Origin: Paenibacillus sp. CC-CFT747 | GTDB lineage: Bacteria > Bacillota > Bacilli > Paenibacillales > NBRC-103111 | DNA: 64,000 nt | Assembly: GCA_030323305.1 (NCBI GenBank) | Contig: CP106741.1 | Span: 2,294,501 to 2,358,500, forward strand | Direction: 5' to 3' | In this document: piece after piece, positions 1-8,931 of the stretch | Numbering within the stretch: the stretch's first letter is position 1 | Layout of the letters: the number at the start of each line of letters is the position of its first letter | Notes under the pieces: generated by a model | The model's input: the letters and a program-made list of their open reading frames with translations, nothing else | What the model was told of the DNA's origin: nothing | Database searches by the model: none | Program-made: the position numbers and the translations under genes

Positions 1-2
1 CC

Positions 3-260
3 CACGTGCATTTCAAGAATGCCGCCTGGGTGAAGGGAGAGGAGCGGGAGGACGGATCGATCGCCTGGAAGAGCCAGTGGGCGCCCATGACAGGAGGAAT
101 TGTCAACTGGAAGCAGGTGCTCCGCGATTTGAAGGACCTGGGCTACGACGGATACATCGGCCTTGAGGATTTCAGCGGCCAGTTTGAGAGCCGCGAGCTC
201 CTTAGCCAGTTTGGGCGAACGGTAAGGGTTATGCTGGAAGAGGTGGAGGCGGGCCGCTAA
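3..260 (+). CDS. Sugar phosphate isomerase/epimerase (3' part only)
   Basis: This is the C-terminal end of a protein that begins before the window. The first readable residues HVHFKNA are the typical metal/substrate-binding strand of xylose-isomerase-like TIM-barrel epimerases, in which the His binds metal. The last 85 residues end with a GYDGYIGLEDF strand, again typical of the barrel's last strand. The family interconverts sugars or inositols (IolE/IolH type). A strong terminator follows 50 bases after the stop, so this is the last gene of its operon. The substrate cannot be told from the fragment. Confidence 0.75.
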   Translation, partial: HVHFKNAAWVKGEEREDGSIAWKSQWAPMTGGIVNWKQVLRDLKDLGYDGYIGLEDFSGQFESRELLSQFGRTVRVMLEEVEAGR

Positions 261-313
261 TCCGTATCCGAATGCGGCCGCAGCCGATCGACCGTAAGAA
301 TAAGATGAACAGG

Positions 314-350
314 AAAAGACCAGCCGGATGGATTAGCGGCTGGTCTTTTT
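314..350 (+). terminator. Rho-independent terminator
   Basis: A perfect 13-bp stem (314-326 with 337-349) around a 10-base loop ends in a T run. It closes the operon of the isomerase upstream. Confidence 0.9.
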
Positions 351-472
351 GCGTTGACGGGTCGGGTGCTCACCGGATTATTAAGAAAATCTTATGGTTT
401 GGGACCGATTTTATTAAGTTTCCCCTAGTAGAATAAGAGAATCGTAAAAACGAACGCACGGGGGAAGACAGG

Positions 473-1372
473 ATGAAGAAGCTTTTGGTGCTTGGGGTTG
501 TGCTTGCTTTTCTTGGCTATTACAAATGGTCGTCCCTGGCGGAGATGAACGCGAAAGCTCCCGAGGTGGAGGCTCGTTCGGCCGTGCTCATGGACGCGGC
601 GACGGGCCGTATCTATTATGAAGCGAACGCCAATGCCTCCATGCCCCCGGCCAGCATGTCCAAGATGATGACTGAGCTGGTGGTGCTCGATGAGCTCGCC
701 GGCGGCCAGCATAAATGGGAGGAGAAGGTCCGGCTGAGCCGGTATGCTGCGGAAGTTACGGGATCGAAGATCGGCTTGAAGGCCGGGGATGCGCTTTCGG
801 TCCGCGACCTCTTCGATGCGATGGTGGTTCATTCGGCGAACGATGCCGCCATCGCCCTGGCTGAGCATTTTGCCGGGACGGAAGCAAAATTCGCCGATCG
901 GATGAACGCCAAGGCGAAGGCGATCGGGCTTTCCTCCGGGACGCGGTTTGTCAACGCCACGGGCTTGATGAGGCGTGACCTCCCGGACCAGGCCAAGGTG
1001 CTGACGGGGGAGACGCAGATGACCGCCAAGGATACGGCCAAGCTGGCGGCTTACCTCATCCGTACCTATCCCGAAATTTTGAAGGTCACGAGAATCAACG
1101 AGCTGGAGCTCTCGCAGATGAACATCCGCCTGCATACGACCAATCTTATGCTCGAAGGCGAGAAGTACGCGTTCTCCGGCAATGACGGCCTGAAAACGGG
1201 CTACACAGAGGAAGCCGGCTACTGCTTTACGGCAACAAGCGAGAAAAACGGCCGCCGGCTGATCAGCGTGGTGATGGGGACCGCTTCGCCCGATGCCCGT
1301 TTCACAGAGTCCGAGAAGCTGCTTCATTACGGCTTCAGCCGGAAGGACGGCAAGCAGGGGCCTGCTGAATAG
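473..1372 (+). CDS. D-alanyl-D-alanine carboxypeptidase (peptidase S11)
   Basis: This is a penicillin-binding-protein carboxypeptidase that trims the terminal D-Ala from peptidoglycan stem peptides outside the membrane. All three active-site motifs are present in order: SMSK (residues 61-64, acylated Ser and Lys), SAN (121-123) and KTG (241-243). Residues 4-15 form one hydrophobic segment near the N-terminus that serves as signal or anchor. At 299 residues it lacks the long C-terminal anchor domain of PBP5/DacA, so it is closer to the short DacF/YrrR-like forms. The start ATG has a GGGGGAAGACAGG Shine-Dalgarno. It stands alone, followed by a terminator. Confidence 0.88.
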   Translation: MKKLLVLGVVLAFLGYYKWSSLAEMNAKAPEVEARSAVLMDAATGRIYYEANANASMPPASMSKMMTELVVLDELAGGQHKWEEKVRLSRYAAEVTGSKIGLKAGDALSVRDLFDAMVVHSANDAAIALAEHFAGTEAKFADRMNAKAKAIGLSSGTRFVNATGLMRRDLPDQAKVLTGETQMTAKDTAKLAAYLIRTYPEILKVTRINELELSQMNIRLHTTNLMLEGEKYAFSGNDGLKTGYTEEAGYCFTATSEKNGRRLISVVMGTASPDARFTESEKLLHYGFSRKDGKQGPAE

Positions 1373-1437
1373 GCGGGGAGTCCTAAGCGGGAACAACACC
1401 CGCGGATGAGGCACCGGACACTGTACAGCAGCAGCAT

Positions 1438-1484
1438 TAAAGACCAGTCCCGCCGCCTGCAGCGGCAGCGGAACTGGTCTTTTT
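1438..1484. terminator. Intrinsic terminator between convergent genes
   Basis: AAGACCAGT pairs with ACTGGTCTT around an inner GC-rich hairpin, with T5 on the plus strand and an A-rich 5' flank, so it can act in both directions. It lies between the carboxypeptidase (+) and the DUF2512 gene (-). Confidence 0.8.
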
Positions 1485-1514
1485 CGGGTCGGGACGATTT
1501 GGGACGCGGTGCGT

Positions 1515-1874
1515 TCAATCCAGGGGCTCCGTGTCCGAAGCGTTCCACGTATGCTCCCTCATCATGCGGACATGCAGGAAGAATTCGAACACCCCCAGAG
1601 CGACGGCTATGACGAAGATCTCCAGGAAGGACAAGGACCATCCGGCATAGGCGCCGACCGCCCAGAAGAATACGAAAGCGAGAACGGCATCGGCCGCAGC
1701 GGCCGCCGCATTAGAGGTCCGGCGGAGCAGGTACTGGTCTCCCACCGTATATGCGAGTGCCGACAGTATAACAGACATGAACAAGGAAGCCAGAAACGAA
1801 GCATCGGAGAAGATCATCAGCAGGGCAATGACAATGATTCCGTTTCCTGCCAGCTTAAGCATCAGATTGTTCAG
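1515..1874 (-). CDS. DUF2512 (YndM-like) membrane protein
   Basis: This is a small integral membrane protein of about 119 residues with four hydrophobic helices and a short charged tail (RMMREHTW). The pattern matches the YndM/DUF2512 family of spore-forming Bacillota, whose function is unknown. The first ATG (1862) sits 19 bases from a strong AAAGGAGG. A CTG codon at 1874 lies 7 bases behind that site and is in frame, which adds LNNL. I therefore choose the CTG; ATG 1862 is the conservative alternative. It is a single-gene unit, convergent with the carboxypeptidase. Confidence 0.7.
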   Translation of the reverse strand: MNNLMLKLAGNGIIVIALLMIFSDASFLASLFMSVILSALAYTVGDQYLLRRTSNAAAAAADAVLAFVFFWAVGAYAGWSLSFLEIFVIAVALGVFEFFLHVRMMREHTWNASDTEPLD

Positions 1875-1940
1875 GGTGCTTCCTCCTTTCCATAAAGGAA
1901 ACGGCCGCAGCTCATTAAGGCTGCCGCGGTTACCGGGATG

Positions 1941-1980
1941 TCTAAAAAGAAGAAAGCAGCTTAACGAGCCGGCTGCTTTC
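1941..1980 (-). terminator. Terminator of the spore protein gene
   Basis: On the minus strand GAAAGCAGC pairs with GCTGCTTTC and is followed by a T-rich tract (TTCTTTTTAG). It lies about 75 bases past the stop of the SASP gene. Confidence 0.8.
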
Positions 1981-2055
1981 CTCTGGGTTCCATCATGTAT
2001 GGTGGGGCTGGTAAGCTATGTGCCGGTAGTCTCTCAGCCGTAAGGCTGGGACTTC

Positions 2056-2283
2056 CTAGAAACGTTGACCGAATTGGCCGGCCAGCTGCTGCTCGGCGAT
2101 TTCCACCAGACGGCGGGTAATGTGTCCCCCGATAGCGCCGGTGTCGCGAGTTGCCATGTTTCCGTAGTAGCCGTCTTGAGGAATTTGAATACCCAAGGAT
2201 TGGGCTACTTCATACTTCATTTGCTCCAAAGATTGTCTGGCTTGTGGTACGACCAGAACGTTGCTGGATTGTCCGCTTCCCAT
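2056..2283 (-). CDS. Alpha/beta-type small acid-soluble spore protein
   Basis: This 75-residue protein has the two hallmark SASP blocks: the N-terminal FEIAQE-like segment, here YEVAQSLGI, which includes the germination-protease site, and the DNA-binding GNMATRDTGAIGGHITRRLVEIAEQQL. Such proteins coat DNA in the forespore, protect it from UV and heat, and are degraded at germination. The start ATG (2283) follows GGAGGTGACAACT. A longer reading frame upstream is open by chance and lies antiparallel to nothing conserved. A sigma-G-like promoter sits directly upstream. Confidence 0.95.
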   Translation of the reverse strand: MGSGQSSNVLVVPQARQSLEQMKYEVAQSLGIQIPQDGYYGNMATRDTGAIGGHITRRLVEIAEQQLAGQFGQRF

Positions 2284-2309
2284 AGTTGTCACCTCCAATG
2301 TGATGAGGT

Positions 2310-2339
2310 TATTATTCGCCGATGGGAAAGGATTATGCA
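2310..2339 (-). promoter_or_regulatory. Sigma-G-like promoter of the SASP gene
   Basis: The minus strand reads TGCATA, a 16-base spacer, then GAATAATA, close to the forespore sigma-G pattern (-35 GCATR, -10 CATNMTA-like). Its place about 27 bases before the SASP start fits forespore expression. Confidence 0.6.
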
Positions 2340-2371
2340 TCCAATTCAGAAAAATTTTTGAGGGGGCAGGA

Positions 2372-3393
2372 TCAGCGGCGCAGATGGACCTTTTGGCCCG
2401 TCCGGGCGCTTTCCCGGGCACCGAACACCATGGCCATGCTGTGCAGGTTATCCGTGCAGACCGTTTCGGCGGGCCGTCCTTCGAGCAGGGCGGCGAACAT
2501 TTCGTCGAGGCAGCCCTTGTGGCCCTCGCGGCCTTCCCAGCTGAAGGGAGCCTCGACCCGTTCCAGCCCACTCGTGAACGAGCCATCCGGGCGGGGCTTC
2601 ACGATTTCGGCATAGGGAGCGGCACCATCCCAGATGGCGGTGCCTTTGCTCCCCACGGCTCTCCAGGAGGCCTCCCAGGAGGTGGGAGCCCCTTCCGCGC
2701 ACCAGGAACCGTTGTACGTGAACACCGTTCCGTTCGCGAACTCGAAAATACAGGCCGCCGCCGCGTTGCCCGCATACCAAGACCCCGGGGGTTGAATTCG
2801 TGGCAGTACACCGAGACCGGGTCCGACCCGATAATCAGGCGGGCCTGGTCGAAGGTGTGAATCGCCATGTCGAGAAGAAGCGGGCTTTCCATCGCTTCGC
2901 GGAACCCGCCGAAGTGCGGCCCGAGGAAGAAGTTCGCCGTAACGAAGCCGGTCTGGCCGATGACGCCTCCCGCGACGAGCTCTCGGTATGCCCGAATTTC
3001 CTTCAGGTAGCGGCGGTTCTGCATCACCGCGTACATCCGCCCGGCCCGCCCGGCTTCCCTTGCCATTTCCTCGGCATCCTCCATCGACTCGGCCATCGGC
3101 TTCTCGCCCAGCACATCGCATCCGGCCCGGAGGGATGCGGTGGTGATGTTTTTATGAGCGGCCGGAATCGTCACGTCGAACACCAGATTGGCGCCCGTCT
3201 GCCGGATCGCCTCCTCGACATCGGAGAACCAGGGGAAGGTCAGCCCATGGCGCTCCGCCATAGCACGGGCCGAAGCCTCCTGCAGATCCACCAGCGCCAC
3301 AAGCTCCGCATCCTCCCGGGCAAGGGCGTATTCCACCCAAGTGTTGGCCATGCCTCCGCAGCCGGCCTGAATGATTCGGAATGGTTTGGTCAT
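2372..3393 (-). CDS. Gfo/Idh/MocA-family oxidoreductase (frame interrupted)
   Basis: This is an NAD(P)-dependent sugar or inositol dehydrogenase-like protein of about 340 residues. The N-terminus carries the Rossmann glycine motif (QAGCGGMANTW), and the EKPMAES block with the conserved Lys is intact. The reading frame breaks near 2785, where C5 stands and C6 would restore HEFNPPGSWYAGNAAAA. Both halves are well conserved, so the break looks like one missing base. Just 18 bases separate it from the TIM-barrel isomerase gene transcribed before it, so the two form an operon that faces away from the AraC regulator. Such pairs act together on oxidised sugars. Confidence 0.85.
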
Positions 3394-3411
3394 GATGGTC
3401 TCCTTTCCTGG

Positions 3412-4296
3412 TTAGACGGGGTTCGGCACGAAGGAGCCGCCCCGGCATTGTTTTAGGTAGGTCAGGCCGTGGACCTGACCGGTCATTTCCCATTCACCCG
3501 AATAGACGGGATCGTGATAACCTTCGATGTCAATGGAGCCCTGGTACCCGTGCTGCCGCAGAATGGAGATCACGTCGGTCCAATTCGTGTCGCCGAACCC
3601 CGGCGTCCGGTGCCAGACATATTCCTTCGGCCCGCCGGTCCCATACTCCCGGACGATGTCCCAGGCGATGGTGGCGTCTTTGCCGTGAACGTGAAAAATT
3701 TTGGGCATCCACTTGCGCAGCTGCGGGATCGGATCGATAAGGGTCACCATCTGGTGGCACGGCTCCCACTGAAGTCCGAGGTTGGGCTCGGGAACGGCGT
3801 TGAACATCATTTCCCAAGCGGTGGGGTTGTGGGCGATGTTCCAGTCTCCTCTCGACCAGTCCCCGTCCATGCTGCAGTTTTCGAACGCGAGCCTTACCCC
3901 GCCCGCCGCCGCCCGCCGGGACAGTTCTCCGAACACCTCCTGGAAACGGGGCAGGGATTCCTCGATCGGTCTACCGGGAATGCGCCCGGTAAACCCGGCG
4001 ACCAGATCGGTGCCGAACAGCGGAGCATGATCGATGAGACGCTCCCAGCTCGCCAGGCTGTCGGCATTCCGGCCTTCACCGGTCAGGGGATTCCCGAAAA
4101 TCCCCAGGCAGGAGATGACCGTGCCGTGCTTCTCCATCAGCTCCCCGACCCGTTTGGCCAGCTCCGGAAGGTCGGTGTCTCCGGTTGTCTGCCAGAAGGT
4201 CAGGCTGAAGCTCTCGAACCCGTGGGGGGCGATCTGGGGAATGATGCGCACAGCGCGGTCCCCGGACACCAGCGTGCCGATGCGGATGTTCTTCAA
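3412..4296 (-). CDS. Sugar phosphate isomerase/epimerase (TIM barrel)
   Basis: This intact 294-residue protein belongs to the xylose-isomerase-like/AP-endonuclease-2 TIM-barrel superfamily. Candidate metal ligands are seen at the expected strands: FEN, QWEPCH, FHVHGKD and DIEGYHD. It is the first gene of the operon with the Gfo/Idh oxidoreductase and is divergent from an AraC-type regulator. This suggests inducible catabolism of a particular sugar, probably by keto-sugar isomerisation coupled to oxidation. Its substrate cannot be read from sequence. Confidence 0.85.
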   Translation of the reverse strand: MKNIRIGTLVSGDRAVRIIPQIAPHGFESFSLTFWQTTGDTDLPELAKRVGELMEKHGTVISCLGIFGNPLTGEGRNADSLASWERLIDHAPLFGTDLVAGFTGRIPGRPIEESLPRFQEVFGELSRRAAAGGVRLAFENCSMDGDWSRGDWNIAHNPTAWEMMFNAVPEPNLGLQWEPCHQMVTLIDPIPQLRKWMPKIFHVHGKDATIAWDIVREYGTGGPKEYVWHRTPGFGDTNWTDVISILRQHGYQGSIDIEGYHDPVYSGEWEMTGQVHGLTYLKQCRGGSFVPNPV

Positions 4297-4410
4297 GTCG
4301 ATTTCCTCCTCGAAAGGTTATTGTATATAATGAATGTAACCGAAAAGACAGCTGTAATCTCTACAGGATCGTGCGATAAAGTTGCACAATATTGCTCTCG
4401 GAGGTGCAAG
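4297..4410. promoter_or_regulatory. Divergent regulatory region of the sugar operon and AraC gene
   Basis: This 114-base region separates two diverging genes and is AT-rich relative to its flanks. TATAAT at 4326-4331 could serve the plus strand, but no good -35 accompanies it. The operators of the AraC protein should lie here. I cannot assign exact promoter elements. Confidence 0.45.
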
Positions 4411-5295
4411 GTGACGGCCCTGTCCGAACTGAAGGAGAACACCGAGCTGAAGGGGAGAACGTTCCCGATCAACGTCTTTCCGAACCGGCCTGTCGGGGAG
4501 CAGGCCTTGTATTTGCACTGGCATGAGCACCTGGAGATCATCTATATGCGGAGCGGCCAGGCCGTCTTCGACATCGGAGGCCGGACCTACCCGGCGGAAG
4601 CCGGCGACCTGCTGTTCGTGAATTCCCGCGAGCTGCATTCCGGCTTCTCGGTGAACAATACGCGGGTTGAATTTCACGCGATTGTCTTCAGCCCCTCCCT
4701 GCTCGGAAGCCAGGAGCCCGACCCGCTTCACGGCCAGTTCGTCCTGCCTTTTCTGGAAGGCAGCCGAAGGTTTCCGGGCCGGATCGGCCGCGGGGATAAG
4801 CTCTACCGGGCATTCGCCGGTCCGGTGAAGGCGGTGCTCGCCGAATTCGAACGGCGGCAGCCGGGCTACGAGCTGGCGATCCGGGCCCAGCTTCATCTGC
4901 TGCTCGCCGCCGCGCTCCGGCACCAGACCGGACTTGGAGCTCCGGAAACGGGAGCACAAGGGCAGGAGCGGAAGCTTCAGCGGTTCGAGAAGCTTTTTCC
5001 TTACATCAAGGAGCACTACCCTTCCCGGATTTCCGTGGAGGAGGCCGCCTCCCTCGTCAGCATGAGCCCGTTTCACTTCTGCAAAACGTTCAAGAAGCTT
5101 ACCGGCCGCACCTTCGTGGAGTTCGTCAACCTTCACCGGGTGAACGAGGCCGAGAGGCTTCTCCGGGAAACGGGGCTTACCGTTACGGAGGTGGCCGAAC
5201 GGGTGGGCTTCTGCAGCATTAATTATTTCGACCGCACCTTCAAGCAGTACAAGCATTACAACCCGTCGCGCTGCCGGCGCCAGGAGCGTGAATAG
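4411..5295 (+). CDS. AraC-family transcriptional regulator
   Basis: The N-terminal half is a cupin sensor (HWHEHLEIIYMRSG, then AGDLLFVNSRELHS). The C-terminal 100 residues are a double helix-turn-helix AraC domain (ISVEEAASLVSMSPFHFCKTFKKLTG, then VAERVGFCSINYFDRTFKQYKHYNP). I choose GTG 4411, which has a GGAGG at the right distance and gives 294 residues, a usual family length. An in-frame ATG at 4330 would add a poorly conserved stretch. The gene is divergent from the isomerase-oxidoreductase operon, so it is the likely activator of that operon. Confidence 0.88.
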   Translation: MTALSELKENTELKGRTFPINVFPNRPVGEQALYLHWHEHLEIIYMRSGQAVFDIGGRTYPAEAGDLLFVNSRELHSGFSVNNTRVEFHAIVFSPSLLGSQEPDPLHGQFVLPFLEGSRRFPGRIGRGDKLYRAFAGPVKAVLAEFERRQPGYELAIRAQLHLLLAAALRHQTGLGAPETGAQGQERKLQRFEKLFPYIKEHYPSRISVEEAASLVSMSPFHFCKTFKKLTGRTFVEFVNLHRVNEAERLLRETGLTVTEVAERVGFCSINYFDRTFKQYKHYNPSRCRRQERE

Positions 5296-5505
5296 GCACG
5301 GGAGCCGGAAGCCCGGGCTCGGTGGATCAGCCGGCCGTTAAACGGAGCTTGGCGGGACCCGGCTTCGATAATCCGAAACCCAGGCCATGGCCGGTTCCTG
5401 CCTCAGCACAGCTGAACGCCCTAGAGAGGCGGAGGGACCGCCGGTCCCTTCCCGCCTTCGCTTCTATTATCGCCATCCAAATCCCAGCAAAAGAGGTAAC
5501 CGATC

Positions 5506-6316
5506 ATGAGCTTAGTACCCGTTCCCTTCTTCTCGAGCATTTTGTTCCGCCGTCAAACCTGCTTTGTTTATCTGCCGCCGGGCTACGAATCGTCCGATCA
5601 GCATTACCCGACGATCTATTTGCTTCACGGGCTGTACGGGTCGGAGTCCGACTGGACGCAGAAGGGGGAGCCGAAGCCACGCTGGATCGTCTCCTGGCCG
5701 CCAGGGAGCTGCGCGAGTGCATCGTCGTCATGCCGAATGACGGTGGCTACGGACACGGTACCTTCTATCTGGACTGGTACGACGGAACGGGGAACTTCGA
5801 GCAGTACATTACCGATGACCTTGTTCCTTTCATTGACTCGCACTATCGTACCCTGCCCGCCCCGGAATCGAGAGCGATCGGGGGATTGTCCATGGGCGGG
5901 TTCGGAGCGTTCTATCTAGCTCTTCGCCATCCGGAGCTGTTCGGAGCGGCCTCCTCCTTGTCGGGAGCGATCGGCTCGCCTTCGCTCTTGTCGTTCAAGG
6001 ACTACTCCCGCTCGGAGTTCCCCCGGATGCTCGGGCCGGTTACCGGTCCTTACGCCCGCGAACGGGACCTCGCCCGGCTCGTCGAGCAGCGGGCGAAAGA
6101 GGGGCCCTGCCGCAGCTGCATTTCACGTGCGGGACCGAGGATTACCTGTATCCGCTCAGCTGCGGGTTCAAGGTTCACCTCGAAGGGCTTGGGGTCGGGC
6201 ATGAATACACAGAATACCCCGGGGCCCATACGTGGGACTACTGGTCGGAGCATCTGCCGGAAACGCTGCGTTTTATGGAAAAAGCTTTTGCCGCCAAAGA
6301 GGCGGAAAGCAGCTGA
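5506..6316 (+). CDS. Alpha/beta-hydrolase esterase, EstA/FrmB-like (frame interrupted twice)
   Basis: This is a carboxylesterase of about 270 residues of the tributyrin-esterase/esterase-D group. The catalytic triad is visible across the three frame pieces: nucleophile Ser in GLSMGGFGA, Asp in CGTEDYLY and His in PGAHTWDYW, with an oxyanion loop YLLHGLYGSESDW. Frame breaks lie near 5664 (G5 where G6 restores the frame) and near 6104 (GGGGCCC, one G or C short). There is no signal peptide, so it is cytoplasmic. The substrate is probably a short acyl ester. It has a 210-base gap after the AraC gene with no terminator. Confidence 0.82.
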
Positions 6317-6668
6317 CGCAGAGGAGCTTCCGCGGCACCGCATGGGCGGCGCCCGGGTCCAAGCCCTGCGATACCGCTTCGGCCTAGGGGTTCAAGCCTG
6401 CTTGGCGCATCGGCTTATCGAACTAATCTCCGCGATGCTGTTAAGATAGCGGCCGCGGGGACGGATGCCCGAATGGCTGTAGATGGATAGGGGCCGGGGG
6501 ATGGATGCCCGTTTGCGAGAAGGACGGCTCGGCTGCATGAGTTCAGCCGGGACCGGCCTTTTGTTTTTAAGGCGGGGTGACGCTGTTTTAAAGTCCGGCG
6601 GGAACGTTAAGGATAAGAGGGCGAACTGGTTAGGGCGTAAGGATTGGCTGGCGCCGGGGCGAACGCCC
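6317..6668. other. Intergenic region with terminator, otherwise no gene seen
   Basis: About 350 bases between the esterase and the NAD-salvage promoter. Apart from the terminator at 6520-6568 I see no conserved reading frame or repeat. Confidence 0.6.
6520..6568 (+). terminator. Rho-independent terminator
   Basis: AAGGACGGCTCGGCTG pairs with CAGCCGGGACCGGCCTT (a few wobbles and one bulge), then TTGTTTTT. It lies about 200 bases past the esterase stop. Confidence 0.7.
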
Positions 6669-6697
6669 TTGACAAACGCTTTTTATTCATACATAAT
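6669..6697 (+). promoter_or_regulatory. Sigma-A promoter of the pncA-pncB unit
   Basis: A perfect TTGACA (6669-6674), a 17-base spacer, then CATAAT (6692-6697), 42 bases before the first gene. Confidence 0.8.
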
Positions 6698-6738
6698 GAA
6701 ACTATCAAATAGACATTATCGAAACGGAGGCGGAGGAA

Positions 6739-7275
6739 ATGAAGGCCCTTCTGGTCATCGATTACACGGTGGATTTCGTCACTGGAAAGCTTCCCGTCGG
6801 GCAGCCGGCGCTGGACATTGAAGAGAGGATCGCTGCTCTGACTGAGGAATTCGTGGAGTGCGGGGATTACGTCGTGATGGCGGTGGATGTGCACGAGGAG
6901 AATGACCCGGACCATCCGGAGACGAAGCTTTTTCCTCCTCACAATATTCGGGGGACCGAGGGACGGGACCTGTACGGCCGTTTGCGGGAAGTGTACGAGA
7001 ACAATAGGAACCGAATCGAGTGGATGGATAAAACCCGGTACAGCGCGTTTCACGAGACCGGCCTTGACGAAGAGCTGAAGAAACGCGGCATCCGGGAGCT
7101 TCATCTGGCCGGGGTCTGCACCGACATCTGTGTGCTGCATACAGCAGTGGATGCGTACAACAAAGGATATTCGCTTGTGATTCACCGCGGCGCGGCCGCC
7201 AGCTTTAATGCGGCGGGACACGCTTGGGCGCTGGAGCATTTTGCGGGAACGCTCGGGGCGGAAATAACGGACTGA
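6739..7275 (+). CDS. pncA: Nicotinamidase/isochorismatase-family cysteine hydrolase
   Basis: This 178-residue cysteine hydrolase likely deaminates nicotinamide to nicotinate. The PncA triad is in place: Asp8 (VIDYTVDF), Lys98 (MDKTRYSAF) and Cys131 (GVCTDICVLHTA). Metal-binding candidates are Asp50, His52 and His68. It is followed 45 bases later by nicotinate phosphoribosyltransferase, which uses its product. That context favours true nicotinamidase over the many related isochorismatase-like enzymes. The start has GGAGGCGGAGGAA before the ATG. Confidence 0.85.
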   Translation: MKALLVIDYTVDFVTGKLPVGQPALDIEERIAALTEEFVECGDYVVMAVDVHEENDPDHPETKLFPPHNIRGTEGRDLYGRLREVYENNRNRIEWMDKTRYSAFHETGLDEELKKRGIRELHLAGVCTDICVLHTAVDAYNKGYSLVIHRGAAASFNAAGHAWALEHFAGTLGAEITD

Positions 7276-7320
7276 CCGGGTGGCCATTCTAATAAGAAAG
7301 AATCGAGAGGGGCGGCAATC

Positions 7321-8772
7321 ATGACCCATTCGCATTACGCGCTTCATACGGACAAATACCAGATCAACATGCTGTATGCTCATTGGTTTCACGGTACCCA
7401 CAACCAGAGGGCGGTGTTCGATGTGTTCTATCGGAAGCAGCCTTTCGGCAACGGCTTTGCCGTCTTCGCCGGTCTGGAAAGACTGGTTCACTACTTGAAC
7501 GAGCTGCGGTTTGAGGAGGAGGAAATCGCCTACCTGGCGGAGCAGGAGGAAGGGTACGACCCGCGGTTCTTCGAAGAGCTCCGGAATTTCCGCTTCACGG
7601 GGACGCTTCATGCGATGGAGGAAGGGACGATCGTGTTCCCGAACGAGCCGTTGATCCGGGTTGAGGCCAGGGTGTTCGAGGCTCAGCTGATCGAGACGGC
7701 GCTGCTGAATTTCGTCAACTTCCAGACTCTAATTGCCACGAAGGCGGCCCGGATCAAGCAGGTGGCCGGGCAGGATAGGCTGCTCGAGTTCGGCACCCGG
7801 CGGGCGCAGGAGGCGGACGCCGCGGTATGGGGCGCGCGGGCCACATATGTGGCGGGCTTCGACGCCACCTCGAACATGCAGGCGGGGATGAGGTTCGGCA
7901 TTCCGACCAAGGGGACGCATGCCCATGCGTGGGTGCAGAATCACCGGACGGAGCTGGAGGCCTTCGAGCGGTTCGCCGAGGCGCTGCCCGATCAGGTCAC
8001 CCTGCTGGTGGATACGTACGACACGCTGAAATTTGGCGTTCCCGATGCCATCACCGTCGGCTTGAAGATGAAAGAGAAGGGTAAGACGCTGAAGGGCATC
8101 CGGCTGGACAGCGGAGACCTGACCTACCTGTCGATTCAGGCCCGGCGCATGCTGGACGAAGCGGGGCTGACCGAGACCCGGATTACCGCGTCGAACGATC
8201 TGGATGAGAATACGATTTTTGAGATCAAGGCCCAGGGGGCCCGCATCGACATCTGGGGAGTGGGCACCCAGCTCATTACCGGAGGCAGCCAGCCGGCGCT
8301 TGGCGGCGTCTACAAATTGGTCGCCCGGGAGGAGAACGGGGAGCTCGTCCCGACCATCAAGATATCGGGGAACCCGGAGAAAATCACGAACCCCGGCATC
8401 AAGGACGTCTACCGCATCATCAGCCGCAAGACAGGTCGGGCTGAGGGCGATTACATTACGCTTCACGGGGACGAGGATGTCCCGCACGGCAAGCCCATCC
8501 GGCTGTTCAACCCCACCCACACCTTTATTCAGAAAACGGTGTCGGATTACGAGGCTGTCCCGCTGCTTAAGCCGATCTACGTGGAAGGCAAGCAGGTCTA
8601 TGAGCTGCCGACCCTGGACCGGATCCGCGAGCTTCACCGGGAGCAGATGTCGTGGTTCTGGCCGGAATATTTACGCCGGCTGAACCCGGAGGTCTACCCC
8701 GTCGATCTCAGCCAGAAGGCTTGGGACATGAAGATGGACCTGATTCGCAGCCATCTGGAGCCGAAAGAATAA
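7321..8772 (+). CDS. pncB: Nicotinate phosphoribosyltransferase
   Basis: This 483-residue enzyme joins nicotinate and PRPP to give nicotinate mononucleotide, the committed step of the Preiss-Handler NAD salvage route. Length and motifs fit the bacterial NAPRTase family: the N-terminal TDKYQINMLYAHW, the EFGTRRAQ block, the GTHAHAW segment, and the RLDSGDL and GVGTQLITG phosphate-binding loops. It is co-transcribed with the nicotinamidase gene and is followed by a very strong terminator. Confidence 0.95.
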   Translation: MTHSHYALHTDKYQINMLYAHWFHGTHNQRAVFDVFYRKQPFGNGFAVFAGLERLVHYLNELRFEEEEIAYLAEQEEGYDPRFFEELRNFRFTGTLHAMEEGTIVFPNEPLIRVEARVFEAQLIETALLNFVNFQTLIATKAARIKQVAGQDRLLEFGTRRAQEADAAVWGARATYVAGFDATSNMQAGMRFGIPTKGTHAHAWVQNHRTELEAFERFAEALPDQVTLLVDTYDTLKFGVPDAITVGLKMKEKGKTLKGIRLDSGDLTYLSIQARRMLDEAGLTETRITASNDLDENTIFEIKAQGARIDIWGVGTQLITGGSQPALGGVYKLVAREENGELVPTIKISGNPEKITNPGIKDVYRIISRKTGRAEGDYITLHGDEDVPHGKPIRLFNPTHTFIQKTVSDYEAVPLLKPIYVEGKQVYELPTLDRIRELHREQMSWFWPEYLRRLNPEVYPVDLSQKAWDMKMDLIRSHLEPKE

Positions 8773-8794
8773 GCTCGCGTTCGCCTGACCAGGT

Positions 8795-8833
8795 AAAAAG
8801 CTCACCTTCTCTCGCGGGAAGGTGAGCTTTTTT
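8795..8833 (+). terminator. Rho-independent terminator
   Basis: A perfect 15-bp stem (AAAAAGCTCACCTTC with its complement), an 8-base loop and T6. It ends the pncA-pncB unit. Confidence 0.95.
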
Positions 8834-8931
8834 GATAGTAAGTCAGGAAAGGCATCGGTTCGGCAGGTGAGCCTGGCCGGAAGGGAAGGGACACCGGCTG
8901 AGAAGGGCCAGTGGTGGAAAGCCCGCCGCGG

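Noticed and set aside
425..1414. A 329-codon antisense frame over the carboxypeptidase
   Set aside because: No conserved motif; the plus-strand gene has all three penicillin-binding motifs.
3469..4410. Extension of the AraC gene to a 608-residue protein
   Set aside because: The extra N-terminus is the antisense of the isomerase gene; the conserved AraC protein starts at GTG 4411 with its own Shine-Dalgarno.
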